A stretch of DNA of 30,066 nt from Chara braunii (Eukaryota > Streptophyta > Charophyceae > Charales > Characeae), in the NCBI GenBank assembly GCA_003427395.1, contig BFEA01000820.1, positions 343,341-373,406 of the forward strand, read 5' to 3'. This document shows, piece by piece, positions 29,561 to 30,066 of the stretch (position 1 is its first letter; every line of letters begins with the position of its first letter). The notes beneath the pieces were generated by a model that was given only the letters and a program-made list of their open reading frames with translations, searched no databases and was not told where the DNA came from. A program made the position numbers and the translations under genes.

Positions 29561-29750
29561 TGACAAGTGCGCCGATCTATTCGTCCAGTCTCATTTCCGA
29601 AGGCCCCCTACGGACTAGCAAGGACCCCTCGTGGAGCAGAGATGGACATTAGACTTGTAGACTGCCTGTGTACGCCGAGAATATATCGTCTGGATTCGAA
29701 TTCAGGTCTGTGGGACTCTGTGCATCACAGTTATGGGTCGCTAATTCTCT

Positions 29751-29830
29751 GTTTTCTCGTTTTTCTTTTGTTTTCTCGTTTTTCTTTTGTTTTCTCATTT
29801 TTCTTTTGTTTTTTCTCGTTTTTCTTTTCT
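29751..29830. repeat. Four 19-bp T-rich tandem units
   Basis: Units of the form GTTTTCTCGTTTTTCTTTT start at 29751, 29770, 29789 and 29808. The third has CTCA for CTCG and the fourth carries two extra T. Simple tandem repeat. Confidence 0.9.
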
Positions 29831-30066
29831 TAGGAATGCTTGGTGACCCTAAGGGCCTCTACTCACCACATGCTGAAAGGCCTTCCACAATTCAGACCCC
29901 AAATTCGGGTCTCAGGGTCAGAGGCCCTGGCCAAGAAAGGGCTGAGTTAGTCAATTTCAGAAAGGTCATAGTCGGGTACCTTAGCAGTCCAGTCCAACAG
30001 GCACCCAACAAACAGTCACATCTTAGGGGCAAAAATCACGTTTCATAATGAAAAGTCATATTGAAG
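29831..30066. other. Unassigned right flank
   Basis: Non-repetitive sequence with no supported ORF, RNA gene or homology to the other elements in the window. Confidence 0.4.

Overview
This is a eukaryotic, repeat-dense, gene-poor window built almost entirely from decayed retrotransposons inserted in and beside one another. No intact host gene, tRNA, rRNA, CRISPR array or bacterial operon is visible. The Ty3/gypsy polyprotein resembles, from memory, elements common in charophyte algae such as Chara braunii. I infer a streptophyte alga of that kind (moderate confidence); only 'plant-lineage eukaryote' is well supported. Three ambiguous bases (7351, 7397, 28856) mark weak points in the assembly.

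Layout: (1) 205-7723, element A, a nearly complete Ty3/gypsy chromovirus on the + strand: leader, gag, protease, RT, RNase H, integrase, chromodomain-like tail, polypurine tract and a 902-bp 3' LTR. It is dead: many in-frame stops and frameshifts, YxDD changed to YLGD in RT, and the first RNase H aspartate lost. (2) 7724-9369, a non-coding repeat patch of unknown identity. (3) 9370-10203, the 5'-truncated LTR, primer-binding site and start of the leader of element B, a close relative of A. (4) 10204-15964, a Penelope-like element (PLE) inserted in B's leader. Its GIY-YIG endonuclease is UPSTREAM of the reverse transcriptase (permuted order), and it carries an additional upstream ORF1, 92-bp direct repeats near both ends, a 340-bp tandem repeat in its 5' region and a TATC-rich 3' tail. 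(5) 15965-19215, the rest of element B: leader, gag and the very start of pol, then truncated. (6) 19216-21003, the protease, zinc knuckle and Arg/Asp-rich repeats of a different retroelement, D, on the - strand. (7) 21004-21927, an inverted D gag fragment and a second copy of part of the Arg/Asp-rich repeat. (8) about 22040-26255, element C, a third, more divergent relative of A: 5' LTR, primer-binding site, long leader with tandem repeats, and gag. (9) 26255-29146, the N-terminal gag part of element D on the - strand. (10) 29147-30066, low-complexity and unassigned sequence.

How the parts relate: A, B and C belong to one chromovirus group, share LTR, leader and gag homology, and can be used to read each other's damage. 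Several A stops correspond exactly to TGG or CAG codons in B. Nearly all traceable lesions are C-to-T or G-to-A in CHG or CG contexts, as expected from deamination of methylated cytosine in silenced plant-type transposons. The most notable object is the permuted-domain PLE with its own ORF1.
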